Source: an uncultured Eubacteriales bacterium
GTDB taxonomy: Bacteria; Bacillota; Clostridia; Lachnospirales; Lachnospiraceae
Reading direction: 5' to 3'
Length of the DNA: 64,000 nucleotides
NCBI GenBank assembly: GCA_949294665.1
Contig: CASFID010000024.1
Location: 1-64,000 of the forward strand
Shown here piece after piece: positions 25,137-33,377 of the stretch; the first letter of the stretch is position 1; the number at the start of each line of letters is the position of its first letter. The notes beneath the pieces were generated by a model. The model saw only the letters and a program-made list of their open reading frames with translations, was not told where the DNA came from and did no database searches. Position numbers and translations under genes: made by a program.

Positions 25137-25631
25137 CTATTCGTATTTTGCCAGGATGCCGTCTATGTCGTCTACAGTAAGACGTCCATAGACTTCATCA
25201 TTGATCATCATGACCGGTGCGAGTCCGCAGGCGCCCACGCAGCGGCATGCATCCAGAGAAAACTTTCCGTCCGGCGTGCACCCTCCGCCTTCAATGCCGA
25301 GTTTCTCCATAAGGGCATTGTAGATATCGCCGGAGCCTTTGACATAGCACGCCGTGCCAAGACAGACAGAAATCCTGTATCTGCCTTTCGGGTTAAGCGT
25401 AAACTGCGAGTAAAAAGTCGCGACGCCGTAAATCTTCTCCATCGGGATTCCCGTCTGATCTGAGATCATCTTCTGGACTTCATAGGGAAGATAGCCGTAT
25501 ATATCCTGCGCTTTCTGCAGGATCGGCATCAGAGCGCCTTTTTCACTTTTCAGCTCTTCGATCGCTTTCATAAGAGCTTCTTCCTGCTCTTTCGTCCCGG
25601 AAAATGGAACTGTTCCTTTCTTAGCTGCCAT
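25137..25631 (-). CDS. hydC: Bifurcating hydrogenase, NuoE-like subunit HydC
   Basis: A 164-residue thioredoxin-like 2Fe-2S protein, NuoE family. Cluster ligands are seen in VCLGTACYVKG (about 88-98) and ACRCVGACGLAP (about 125-136). The helical N-terminal part holds SEKGALMPILQKAQDIYGYL and the MEKIYGVATFYSQF block. It is the first gene of the hydrogenase operon on the minus strand, divergent from the DRTGG signalling operon. It starts at ATG 25631 with GGAGGTTGAAGA upstream. Confidence 0.95.
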   Translation of the reverse strand: MAAKKGTVPFSGTKEQEEALMKAIEELKSEKGALMPILQKAQDIYGYLPYEVQKMISDQTGIPMEKIYGVATFYSQFTLNPKGRYRISVCLGTACYVKGSGDIYNALMEKLGIEGGGCTPDGKFSLDACRCVGACGLAPVMMINDEVYGRLTVDDIDGILAKYE

Positions 25632-25863
25632 TCTTCAACCTCCACTTCTGTTTCCCGCGACCTTTTTCAGACAGATATACGGTCTGCAGGGTATTATGCT
25701 CATTAAATCAATAATATCATACGAATTCACAACATGCTACTTGAAATTTATAATTTTTCTGTATATATTTGCTGGTCTAAATGTAATTTTTATATATTTT
25801 CATATTTCTCCTTATTATTTTTCAACAAAAAACTTTCGTTTTTCGCTGCTGTTTACACGATTA

Positions 25864-25892
25864 TTGCTTTTTAGATTTTCAAATGTTATACT
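25864..25892 (+). promoter_or_regulatory. Promoter of the DRTGG-kinase-hydrogenase-like operon
   Basis: TTGCTT (25864-25869), 17 bases, TATACT (25887-25892). It leaves a leader of about 120 bases that includes the inverted repeat. Confidence 0.7.
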
Positions 25893-25917
25893 GACTGAGA
25901 CAGAGAAACATTGTTTA

Positions 25918-25989
25918 TAACAGTTCAGCCATCTGACGTCAGGAGACGGATTTATGCTTGCTTTACGAATGGCGCGGGCTGAACTGTTA
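25918..25989. repeat. Inverted-repeat element, copy 1
   Basis: TAACAGTTCAGCC and GGCTGAACTGTTA are perfect 13-base inverted arms separated by 46 bases. The right-hand end GCGGGCTGAACTGTTA is repeated at 54945-54960. It falls in the leader of the signalling operon and could fold in its mRNA. Confidence 0.75.
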
Positions 25990-26019
25990 CTATTTTCTAT
26001 GGAATATGAGGAAACGATC

Positions 26020-26364
26020 ATGACTATCAGAGAAATGCAGGAAGTCCTTGAGGCAAAGTTTCTCTACGGAGAGGAGCTTGCCGATCTGGACGTACAATTT
26101 GTTTTTTCGGCCGATATGATGAGCGATGTTCTCGCTTACTGCGGACAGTGCTCTGTTCTTATCACAGGGCTCTGTAATCCGCAGGTCGTCCGCACTGCCG
26201 AGATGCTAGATATCTGCTGCATCATCTTTGTCCGGGGCAAGATGCCCGATGAGAACATGCTTGCACTGGCAAGAGGTAAGTCCATCGCCGTGCTTGCGAC
26301 AGAACACTTTATGTTCACTACCTGCGGCATCCTGTATGAAAACGGACTGCGAGGGGGTGCCTGA
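26020..26364 (+). CDS. DRTGG-domain protein 1
   Basis: A 114-residue soluble protein of the DRTGG fold, a nucleotide- or ligand-binding module that otherwise accompanies CBS and kinase domains. The recognisable region runs from VQFVFSADMMSDVLAY to the ALARGKSIAVLATEHFMF end. ATG 26020 with GAGGAAACG upstream is preferred to an in-frame ATG at 25954 that would lie inside the inverted repeat. It is the first gene of a five-gene operon and its stop codon touches the next ATG. Its role is probably to sense or gate the kinase/hydrogenase-like proteins, by inference from conserved clustering. Confidence 0.8.
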   Translation: MTIREMQEVLEAKFLYGEELADLDVQFVFSADMMSDVLAYCGQCSVLITGLCNPQVVRTAEMLDICCIIFVRGKMPDENMLALARGKSIAVLATEHFMFTTCGILYENGLRGGA

Positions 26365-26787
26365 ATGGGAGATCAACTTATATTTACCTACACCATAGAC
26401 GGTGATGACTTTACACGGGCCGGCGAGGCAAGCAGTTCTGTGAAAAACAAGTTGAAGATGCTGGGCGTCAGCAGCGAAGCCATACGAAAGACCGCCATTG
26501 CAATGTATGAGGGCGAGATCAATATGGTCATCCACGCTAATGGAGGAACGATCACGGTCACGATATCGGACACGGATATCACCATGGTCCTGGCAGACCG
26601 GGGCCCCGGTATCCCTGATGTGAGCAAAGCCATGCAGGAAGGCTTCTCTACCGCCCGGGAGGAAGTACGCTCTCTTGGATTCGGTGCGGGAATGGGACTG
26701 CCGAATATGAAACGCTTTACCGATGAGATGGAGATCGACACCGTCGTCGGACAGGGAACGACCATCACAATGAAAGTCAACCTGTAA
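26365..26787 (+). CDS. Anti-sigma-factor-type Ser/Thr kinase (GHKL ATPase)
   Basis: A 140-residue RsbW/SpoIIAB-like ATPase. The N-box region YEGEINMVIHANGG (about 49-62), G1 ADRGPGIPD (about 77-85) and G2 GFGAGMGLPNMKRF (about 108-121) are intact. It starts at ATG 26365 immediately after the DRTGG stop. Such kinases phosphorylate a serine on an antagonist protein, and SpoIIE-type phosphatases reverse this. No STAS antagonist or partner sigma gene is adjacent, so the target is unknown. Confidence 0.9.
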   Translation: MGDQLIFTYTIDGDDFTRAGEASSSVKNKLKMLGVSSEAIRKTAIAMYEGEINMVIHANGGTITVTISDTDITMVLADRGPGIPDVSKAMQEGFSTAREEVRSLGFGAGMGLPNMKRFTDEMEIDTVVGQGTTITMKVNL

Positions 26788-26862
26788 AACACGGCAATTC
26801 ACAAGGAAACACCACAAGGGTGTACCTCTATGCCGTGTAAAACACGGCTATTCACAAGGAAA
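26784..26862. repeat. 26-bp direct repeat in a short intergenic gap
   Basis: GTAAAACACGGC, one variable base, ATTCACAAGGAAA occurs at 26784-26809 and 26837-26862, offset 53 bases. ACACGGC of the first copy also pairs with GCCGTGT ahead of the second. The second copy abuts the ribosome site of the next gene; the first begins in the stop codon of the kinase gene. Confidence 0.8.
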
Positions 26863-26869
26863 GGAGAGG

Positions 26870-28273
26870 ATGTCTGTGGACGATAATAAATTTATGCGTT
26901 CTGTCCGGCTGCGTGAATCCGCCTGCCAGGGGTGCATCAACTGTATCAAGTACTGCCCCACTCAGGCAATCCGGGTACATAACGGGAAGGCACATATCAT
27001 AGACAAGTTCTGTATCGACTGCGGCAGATGCATCCGTTACTGTCCGCATCATGCCAAGATCGCCGTCTATGATCCGCTCTCCGTTATCAATAATTTTAAA
27101 TATACAGTCGCTCTGCCCGCCCCATCGCTCTATGCGCAGTACAATAATCTGACCAACGTAGATATTATTCTGAACGCTTTGCTGAAACTGGGATTTGATG
27201 ATGTATATGAAGTGAGCGCGGCAGCGGAACTTGTATCCGAGGCCTCCAGAGAATACATAAAAGAGCATATGGATGAGGCGCCGTTTATCAGTTCCGCCTG
27301 TCCATCGGTCATCCGGCTGATAAGAGTGAAATTTCCCTCGCTCATCTCCCGACTTCTTCCGATAAAAGCTCCGGTGGAGGTGGCCGCAGAGATTGCACGG
27401 GCGCGCGCTATGAAAAAGACCGGCCTAAAGCCGGAAGAGATCGGGATCATATTCATCTCGCCATGCCCGTCTAAAGTCTCATATGCAAAGGCTCCCCTCG
27501 GCATTGAACACAGCAATATCGACAATGTGGTGGCGATCAAAGATATCTATCCGCTCCTGCTGCCCCACATGAAACACGATGAGAGTCAGTTAAAACCGCT
27601 CTCTCACTCCGGGCGCATCGGCATCGGCTGGAGCAATGCCGGCGGAGAGGTAGGCGGACTTCTCGTGGACAATTACCTTGCTGCGGACGGTATCGTAAAT
27701 ATCCTGAGAGTGCTGGAAGAACTGGAAGATGAGAAGCTGCACGGGCTTACTTTCGTCGAGCTCAACGCGTGCAACGGCGGATGCGTAGGGGGCACTCTCA
27801 CTGTCGAGAACGCCTATATCGCCATGACGAAGACGAAACGTCTGACGAAATATCAGCCGGTATCCAAAAATCATCTTGAGGACAATCCCGAAATCACCAA
27901 CATGTACTGGGCGGACGATGTAGAGTATGAACCGGTCTTCCGCCTTGGCAACACATTTAAGGAAAGTCTGAAGATGATGAGCGATGTAGAACAGCTCACC
28001 GCCATGTTTCCGGGACTGGACTGCGGTTCCTGCGGGGCCCCGACCTGCCAGACTCTGGCGGAAGATATCGTTCGGGGAGATGCCACTCCCAATGACTGCA
28101 TCTATGTCCTGCGGTCGAACATCGCGGATCTCTCCCGGCGGATCGAATCACTGACGCAGGGAAAGAAAGCAGGAAATCCACTGTCCGGAGAAGAGGATGA
28201 ACTGCTTCACAGATATATCAGAGAACTGACAACAGAGCTTGCTTCTTTTGGAGTACCGGGTACCCAGCGCTAG
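26870..28273 (+). CDS. Hydrogenase-like [Fe-S] protein with degenerate H-cluster loops
   Basis: 467 residues. Two 4Fe-4S motifs lead (CQGCINCIKYCP from 19; CIDCGRCIRYCP from 48), followed by an [FeFe]-hydrogenase C-terminal domain and a 4Fe-4S domain DCGSCGAPTC (384-393). H-cluster loops are strongly altered: SSACPSVIR (141-149) instead of TSCCPGW, SPCPSKVSYAK (198-208) without the MPC..KK pattern, and LNACNGGCVGG (298-308). The four loop cysteines that could hold a cluster persist, but residues tied to catalysis do not. There is no PAS domain. A sensor or electron relay inside the regulatory operon is more likely than an enzyme. ATG 26870 follows AAAGGAGAGG. Confidence 0.85.
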   Translation: MSVDDNKFMRSVRLRESACQGCINCIKYCPTQAIRVHNGKAHIIDKFCIDCGRCIRYCPHHAKIAVYDPLSVINNFKYTVALPAPSLYAQYNNLTNVDIILNALLKLGFDDVYEVSAAAELVSEASREYIKEHMDEAPFISSACPSVIRLIRVKFPSLISRLLPIKAPVEVAAEIARARAMKKTGLKPEEIGIIFISPCPSKVSYAKAPLGIEHSNIDNVVAIKDIYPLLLPHMKHDESQLKPLSHSGRIGIGWSNAGGEVGGLLVDNYLAADGIVNILRVLEELEDEKLHGLTFVELNACNGGCVGGTLTVENAYIAMTKTKRLTKYQPVSKNHLEDNPEITNMYWADDVEYEPVFRLGNTFKESLKMMSDVEQLTAMFPGLDCGSCGAPTCQTLAEDIVRGDATPNDCIYVLRSNIADLSRRIESLTQGKKAGNPLSGEEDELLHRYIRELTTELASFGVPGTQR

Positions 28274-28301
28274 CTCTTAAAGAGAAAGGAGTCAACAAAA
28301 T

Positions 28302-28634
28302 ATGAAACTGCAGACTGTATTGGAACTGCCCGAATGCAAAGTCCTCGTAAAAGGAAATCCTGACCGGGAGATCTCGAAAGTATTCTGCTGCGATCTCTTA
28401 AGCATCGCCATGGGCAAGGCTCCGGCCGGCAGTGTATGGGTAACTGTCATGGGGAATAAAAATACCCTTGCCGTAGCGACGCTTGCCGATGTGGCTTGCA
28501 TCGTACTTGCAGAGGGCATCTCTCTGGACGAGGGTACGCTGGAAAAGGCTGAGGAAGAGGGGATCTCTATCCTTACGACCGAACTTCCGATATTTGACAT
28601 CGCCCTTGAGATATATGAGGCGAGTGAAACATGA
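28302..28634 (+). CDS. DRTGG-domain protein 2
   Basis: 110 residues, related to the protein at 26020-26364: KVFCCDLLSIAMG and VACIVLAEGISLDE, then GISILTTELPIFD align with the same positions of its paralogue. ATG 28302 follows AAAGGAG. It overlaps the PHP gene by four bases (ATGA). Two DRTGG paralogues in one operon suggest a heteromeric sensor, which is inference. Confidence 0.82.
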   Translation: MKLQTVLELPECKVLVKGNPDREISKVFCCDLLSIAMGKAPAGSVWVTVMGNKNTLAVATLADVACIVLAEGISLDEGTLEKAEEEGISILTTELPIFDIALEIYEASET

Positions 28635-29350
28635 TCCCACTCTATTACGACCTGCATATCCACTCCTGTCTCTCTCCCTGCGGAGACGACGACATGACGC
28701 CGGCTAATCTGACCGGAATGGCCGCGGTCAAGGGACTGGATGTGATCGCACTCACAGATCATAATACATGTAAAAACTGTCCTGCCGCCATGTATCACGG
28801 AGCGAACTACGGAGTGACCGTGATCCCCGGCATGGAGCTCACTACAGAAGAGGAGGTACATGTAATCTGCCTGTTTGCCGAACTGGAGGACGCCCTCTCA
28901 TTCGACGCTCTTGTGTATGAAAAACTGCTTCCTGTCCCTAACCGCGAGGATATCTTCGGGAAACAGCAGATCATGAATGAGCGGGATGAGGTGACGGGAA
29001 CCGTGGAAAATCTCCTGATCAACGCAACGTCCATTCCTTTCGACGATGTATTCGCACTGGTAAGATCGTACCGGGGGATCGCCTATCCCGCCCATGTGGA
29101 CAAGACCTCCACAAGCCTTATCTCAAATCTGGGCTTCGTCCCGCCGGGCAGTACGTTTACCTGCGCGGAGTTCCATGATTTTAAGAATCTGCACCGTATC
29201 CGGCGTGAACATCCTTACTTCGGACAGTGCCATGCCATCTGCTGTTCCGACGCCCATTATCTGGAAGATATCCACGAACCGGAGCATCAGATCTATGCCA
29301 GGTCAAAGAAAGCCCGGGATATCCTGAACGCTTTGAAGCGCCCTTTATAG
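28631..29350 (+). CDS. PHP-domain phosphoesterase
   Basis: A 239-residue metal-dependent PHP hydrolase: DLHIHSCLSPCGDDDMT (HxH motif), IALTDHNTC, PGMELTTEEEVHVICLF, YPAHVDK and CCSDAHYLEDI give the usual ligands for three metals. PHP proteins of this size often hydrolyse phosphate esters or small nucleotides, and the substrate is unknown. It is translationally coupled to DRTGG protein 2 and is the last gene of the signalling operon, a regular partner in this cluster in Clostridia. Confidence 0.88.
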   Translation: MIPLYYDLHIHSCLSPCGDDDMTPANLTGMAAVKGLDVIALTDHNTCKNCPAAMYHGANYGVTVIPGMELTTEEEVHVICLFAELEDALSFDALVYEKLLPVPNREDIFGKQQIMNERDEVTGTVENLLINATSIPFDDVFALVRSYRGIAYPAHVDKTSTSLISNLGFVPPGSTFTCAEFHDFKNLHRIRREHPYFGQCHAICCSDAHYLEDIHEPEHQIYARSKKARDILNALKRPL

Positions 29351-29382
29351 GCAGCGCAGACCGGACTGCTGCCGGACTGCTG

Positions 29383-30267
29383 TCAGCAGTTCCCCGTATA
29401 CACATATTTCAGATGCCTCCCCGCCACGTCCCGCAGCCGGTATACATCCCTCACATCCGTGGCCTCCCGGTCCGACATCCGATATCGGGGGAAGAACCTT
29501 GCCACATGGAGTACGATCTCCGGGCTCACCGATGCGATCCACTGTGCCTCCCGCTCCATCTCCTCCACAGAATCATTCTCTCCCGGCACGATCAGGGTTG
29601 TCAGTTCCACATGGCATTCCTGCGCCGCCCTTCTGATAAACTGCCTGACTGTCTCAAGATCTCCCCCGAGTTTTCGGTAATATTCCCCGGTATCTCCTTT
29701 CAGGTCGATATTCATAGCGTCGATAAAGGGCAGAATCTCTTCAAGTACGCACATCTCTGCCATGCCGTTTGTGACAAGTACATTTTTCATTCCCCGCTCA
29801 TGCACGAGCCTCGCTGTATCGCGGACGAACTCATATCCTATAAGAGGCTCATTGTAGGTGAATGCCACGCCGATATTTCCTCTGTCACGGCAGTTCTCCG
29901 CCAGATCCGCAATCTCTTTCGGCTCCATCCGGCGCCAGTCCTGCTGTCCTGTATATTCCTCTTTTGGCCTGACCATGGAAATCTCATGGTTCTGGCAAAA
30001 CGGGCAGGCGAGATTACAGCCGTAGCTTCCCACGGACAGGATCAGGCCGCCCGGACAGAAATGTCTCAGCGGTTTCTTCTCGACAGGATCCAGGGCCAGA
30101 GCCGTCACTTTTCCGTAGTTATCGCAGATGATATTTCCGTTCACGTTCTTTCTTGCCCCGCATCTTCCATACTTTCCCTCTCCCGGTCGGCAGTGATGCG
30201 GACAGACCGGACAGACGGCTGCAGCCCCTGGATCATCCGCTCTGTTTCCACGTCTGTTCCAGATCAT
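29383..30267 (-). CDS. amrS: AmmeMemoRadiSam system radical SAM enzyme
   Basis: 294 residues. The radical SAM motif is CNLACPFCQN (about 85-94), preceded by cysteine pairs CPVCPHHC (19-26) and RCGARKN typical of the PFL-activase-like AmrS family. Later blocks VAFTYNEPLIGYE and MNIDLKG match the SAM-binding strands. Its ATG overlaps the TGA of the preceding gene by one base (TGATG). The chemistry of the AmmeMemoRadiSam system has not, to my knowledge, been established. Adjacent genes give no pathway, apart from the nearby hydrogenase PHP operon, which is convergent. Confidence 0.92.
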   Translation of the reverse strand: MIWNRRGNRADDPGAAAVCPVCPHHCRPGEGKYGRCGARKNVNGNIICDNYGKVTALALDPVEKKPLRHFCPGGLILSVGSYGCNLACPFCQNHEISMVRPKEEYTGQQDWRRMEPKEIADLAENCRDRGNIGVAFTYNEPLIGYEFVRDTARLVHERGMKNVLVTNGMAEMCVLEEILPFIDAMNIDLKGDTGEYYRKLGGDLETVRQFIRRAAQECHVELTTLIVPGENDSVEEMEREAQWIASVSPEIVLHVARFFPRYRMSDREATDVRDVYRLRDVAGRHLKYVYTGNC

Positions 30268-31655
30268 CAGTAATGTCTCACCACCTCAAAGCGCTCCAGG
30301 CTGATATCCCCGGCGTCTTCCGGGATGCCTGCTTTCTCCCTGGCTATCCTGATCTGCTCCTCCACAGTGTCCACACCTTCAAGATTCGGCAGGAGCAGCC
30401 CCCGCCTGTATCCTCTGCTCACAATGACGCCGTAGCGCTTTACATCCAGTTCTTTCTGCGAACTGATCTTTTCTGTATCTCCAAGCACGTCTACACTGTA
30501 CACGAGCCGTTCGAGCTCTTCCGGCTCTACCGCGTGGAATCTGGGATCTTTTGTAGCTGCGCTGACCGCGTTTTCTATGATTTCTTCCGCTATACTCCCA
30601 CGGACCGGAGAGATCGTTCCGATACATCCCCTGAGTCTGCCGTCTTCTTTCAACGATACAAACACTCCGGCTCTCCGGGAGCACATCTCCTGCGGAATAT
30701 GATCCGGCACACGGATTTTCTTCCCGGTTTTCACATAAGTCTCGATCGTCTGCCGGGCAAGCCGGACGTAAGCGTCTTCCGATTCTTTTCGCACTCTTGC
30801 CTTTTCTTCTTCTCTTTTGCGGTATTCTTCCAGAAAATACCTGGACGTATCCCTGCCCGTCACTTCATAGATACACACGCCGTATCCGACGCCGAATGTT
30901 CCCTCATGGGAAAGTTTCTCTGTGTTCACCGAAAGTCCGTCCAGGGCGCCCGCCATGATCGTAAACGACCGGTGTCCACACTCCGCCGCTTTCTCGCAGA
31001 AATTCTCCGGGAAATCGAACAACTCTCCAAATGCAGCCCGCCCCATCACATCCATGATCCTCTCGTCATACTCCGGACCTTCTTTCTGGAATCCGTAAGG
31101 CCCGTCTTCCTTTAACTTGTGGGACAGATCTCCGCTGCCGATGACCGCGACATTTCTCCCCAGAAGTTCCGCCGCTTTTCTGATACACTGTCCCAGCTCG
31201 TAATGCATCGTCAGCGGCAGTCCCGAAAGGCCGATGCGCACCAGCTTATAATCAGTATCGTACTGATCAACAAAATACAGCGGCACCATCGTCCCGTGGT
31301 CCAGACTCCTGTCTCTCTCTCCCAGTATCCCCACCGGGATGCCTCTTGCCTCCGCCTCCTGGCAGAGCATTTCTACAAACTCCGTATCATAATCCGCCTG
31401 AAATTTCACCTGCGGCGCACGGAACCGGGAGAAATCCCCCTTAGCCCCGTTTCCCGGAGAAATGTGAAAATAATCCGCATACATCACGGAATGGGGTGAG
31501 ATCACAACTACTGTATCCGGCTTCCACTCCGCGATCTTCTGCGCGGCGCGATGATAGGAATCTATCGTAGCCTGTATCTTACGTTCCTCTCCTCGTCCGA
31601 TCTCCGGTACGATCAGCGGAGGATGGGGAACCATTACCGCACCTTTTACCGCCAT
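30267..31655 (-). CDS. AmmeMemoRadiSam proteins B and A fused (MEMO1 + AMMECR1)
   Basis: 462 residues joining two modules. Residues 1-260 are a MEMO/class III extradiol-dioxygenase-like domain (VMVPHPPLIVPEIGRGEE, VVVISPHSVMYADYF, GSGDLSHKL). Residues 290-462 are AMMECR1 (AGVFVSLKEDGRLRGCIGTI, then AATKDPRFHAVEPEELE). Elsewhere these are often separate genes. ATG 31655 directly follows AAAGGAGGATAAA and is clearly correct, shortening a longer open frame. The fusion with overlapping amrS supports a physical or metabolic link among all three parts. Confidence 0.93.
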   Translation of the reverse strand: MAVKGAVMVPHPPLIVPEIGRGEERKIQATIDSYHRAAQKIAEWKPDTVVVISPHSVMYADYFHISPGNGAKGDFSRFRAPQVKFQADYDTEFVEMLCQEAEARGIPVGILGERDRSLDHGTMVPLYFVDQYDTDYKLVRIGLSGLPLTMHYELGQCIRKAAELLGRNVAVIGSGDLSHKLKEDGPYGFQKEGPEYDERIMDVMGRAAFGELFDFPENFCEKAAECGHRSFTIMAGALDGLSVNTEKLSHEGTFGVGYGVCIYEVTGRDTSRYFLEEYRKREEEKARVRKESEDAYVRLARQTIETYVKTGKKIRVPDHIPQEMCSRRAGVFVSLKEDGRLRGCIGTISPVRGSIAEEIIENAVSAATKDPRFHAVEPEELERLVYSVDVLGDTEKISSQKELDVKRYGVIVSRGYRRGLLLPNLEGVDTVEEQIRIAREKAGIPEDAGDISLERFEVVRHY

Positions 31656-31736
31656 TTTATCCTCCTTTCTTTCCTGTACGGAATCAGATCTTACTCTTTT
31701 TCGACCTGTCCGTCCTGCCCGTGAATCTCTGGAACC

Positions 31737-31765
31737 AGTATAACACAAAACAGCAGTCGTATTAA
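31737..31765 (-). promoter_or_regulatory. Possible promoter of the AmmeMemoRadiSam operon
   Basis: Minus strand TTAATA (31765-31760), 17 bases, TATACT (31742-31737). The -10 box is good and the -35 box weak. It overlaps the putP terminator hairpin. Confidence 0.4.
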
Positions 31766-31775
31766 CTGCTGTTTT
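31747..31775 (-). terminator. Terminator after putP
   Basis: AAAACAGCAGT and ACTGCTGTTTT form a perfect 11-base stem around seven bases, with TTTTG following. It lies 42 bases after the putP stop. Confidence 0.75.
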
Positions 31776-31817
31776 GAACCGTGACATATGTCCGGCAGTC
31801 TGTTCACTGATACTCTT

Positions 31818-33377
31818 TTACTTTATGCCCATTTTCTGAACTTCTTCAAATTCTCTTTCGATCTCCTCTGACGGCTTCGGTGATAAAAGCGATACTCCCA
31901 CGATACACAGGCAGGAAAAGATAAATGCCGGGAGGAGTTCGTAGATATCCCAGATGCCGCCCAGCGGACGGACAAGCAGATTCCACACAAATACCATCCC
32001 TGCGCCGCCGAGCATACCGGCAATCGCTCCCGCTCTCGTCGTTCGCTTCCAGAACAGACTGAAAAGCATCAGCGGTCCGAATGTAGCGCCGAATCCTGCC
32101 CATGCAAAGCTCACGATCGTAAAGATGACGCTGTTTTCATCCAGTGCGATGATGATCGCTACTATAGCGATCAGGAGCAGCGTCAGCCTGGAAATATTGA
32201 GCACCTCACGGTCAGACGCTTTCTTGCGGAACAGCCCCTGATAGATATTCTTTGCAAATGCGGACGCCGCGATCAGCAGATAAGAATCCGAAGAACTGAT
32301 CGTCGCCGCAAGGATGCCTGCCATCACAAACCCTGCGATCAGCGGAGGAAGCAGATTCGTCGACAGGAGGATGAATACATTCTCCGCATCAGAGGAAGTA
32401 GTCAGCGCTGTCGGATAGAGCGCACGCCCCATCACTCCGATGAAAACCGCGATCATAAGTGAGATCACCACCCACACTGTCGCGATCCGGCGGGAGCGAG
32501 TGAGTTCATCCTCGTGGCGGATCGCCATGAATCTCAAAAGCACCTGCGGCACTCCGAAGTATCCCAGCCCCCATGCAAGCATGGATACGACAGAAATAAT
32601 CCCATAAGGAGCGGCCTCGCCGAACAGCGGCACTCCGTTCGCAGCCTGCTGCACGCCGTCCACGGCCTGAGGCGTCGCCATGCCGAAGAATTCAAGAAAT
32701 CCCGGAATGTCTTTCACATTGTCAATAACCGCGCCAAATCCTCCAGCCACATAAGTCCCAACAAACACGATCACACCCAGCGCAACGATCATTACGATGG
32801 CCTGCATGAAGTCTGAAGCGCTCTCCGCAAGGAAGCCGCCGATGATCGTGTAGATCAGTACGAACACCGCTCCCACGATCATCATCGGAATATACGGAAG
32901 GCCAAACAATGTAGAGAAAAGTTTGCCGCACGTTACAAGGCAGCTTGCCGCATACACGGTAAAGAAGATCAGGATAAACACCGCCGCGATCGTCATGATC
33001 ACTTTCTTCTTTTCATGGAAACGATTGGAAAAATATTCCGGCAGCGTGATCGCATTGCCGGCTTTCTCACTATAACGGCGCAGCCGCTTGGATACGATCA
33101 GCCAGTTGATGTATGTACCCGCCGCAAGACCGATAGCTGTCCATGCCGCGTCCGCGATACCGCACCAGTACGCCACGCCCGGCAGGCCCATCAGCAGCCA
33201 TCCGGACATATCTGACGCCTCCGCGCTCATCGCTGTCACCCACGGGCCAAGACTCCTTCCTCCAAGAAAATATGCATCCGAGCTGGCATTTGCCCTCCGT
33301 GCAAATGTTACACCTATGATGATGACCGCCGCCATATAGATGATCATAGCGGTCAGTATCTGTAAAGTCTCTCCCAT
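31818..33377 (-). CDS. putP: Sodium/proline symporter
   Basis: A 519-residue SSS-family symporter with about 13 helices. PutP hallmarks are FARRANASSDAYFLGGRSLG (about 25-44), the substrate/sodium region SAEASDMSGWLLMGLPG (about 51-67) and LPEYFSNRF. The length is right for PutP. ATG 33377 follows AAAGGATAAATAA. It is monocistronic between a clear promoter and a hairpin terminator. Proline may serve as a Stickland acceptor in such anaerobes, though no proline reductase is present here. Confidence 0.92.
   Translation of the reverse strand: MGETLQILTAMIIYMAAVIIIGVTFARRANASSDAYFLGGRSLGPWVTAMSAEASDMSGWLLMGLPGVAYWCGIADAAWTAIGLAAGTYINWLIVSKRLRRYSEKAGNAITLPEYFSNRFHEKKKVIMTIAAVFILIFFTVYAASCLVTCGKLFSTLFGLPYIPMMIVGAVFVLIYTIIGGFLAESASDFMQAIVMIVALGVIVFVGTYVAGGFGAVIDNVKDIPGFLEFFGMATPQAVDGVQQAANGVPLFGEAAPYGIISVVSMLAWGLGYFGVPQVLLRFMAIRHEDELTRSRRIATVWVVISLMIAVFIGVMGRALYPTALTTSSDAENVFILLSTNLLPPLIAGFVMAGILAATISSSDSYLLIAASAFAKNIYQGLFRKKASDREVLNISRLTLLLIAIVAIIIALDENSVIFTIVSFAWAGFGATFGPLMLFSLFWKRTTRAGAIAGMLGGAGMVFVWNLLVRPLGGIWDIYELLPAFIFSCLCIVGVSLLSPKPSEEIEREFEEVQKMGIK

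Larger units (their letters stand above)
25632..26019. other. Divergent control region between hydrogenase and signalling operons
   Basis: 388 bases without a gene, strongly AT-rich. It holds a plus-strand promoter (25864-25892) and a long inverted repeat (25918-25989). A minus-strand promoter for hydC must lie near 25690-25740 (CATAAT and TATTAT boxes occur) but none is convincing. No perfect Rex site (TTGTTAA-type palindrome) was found. Confidence 0.6.

Noticed and set aside
29227-30273. Plus-strand frame of 348 codons opposite amrS
   Set aside because: His/Pro/Arg-rich with no domain; amrS on the other strand has a radical SAM motif.
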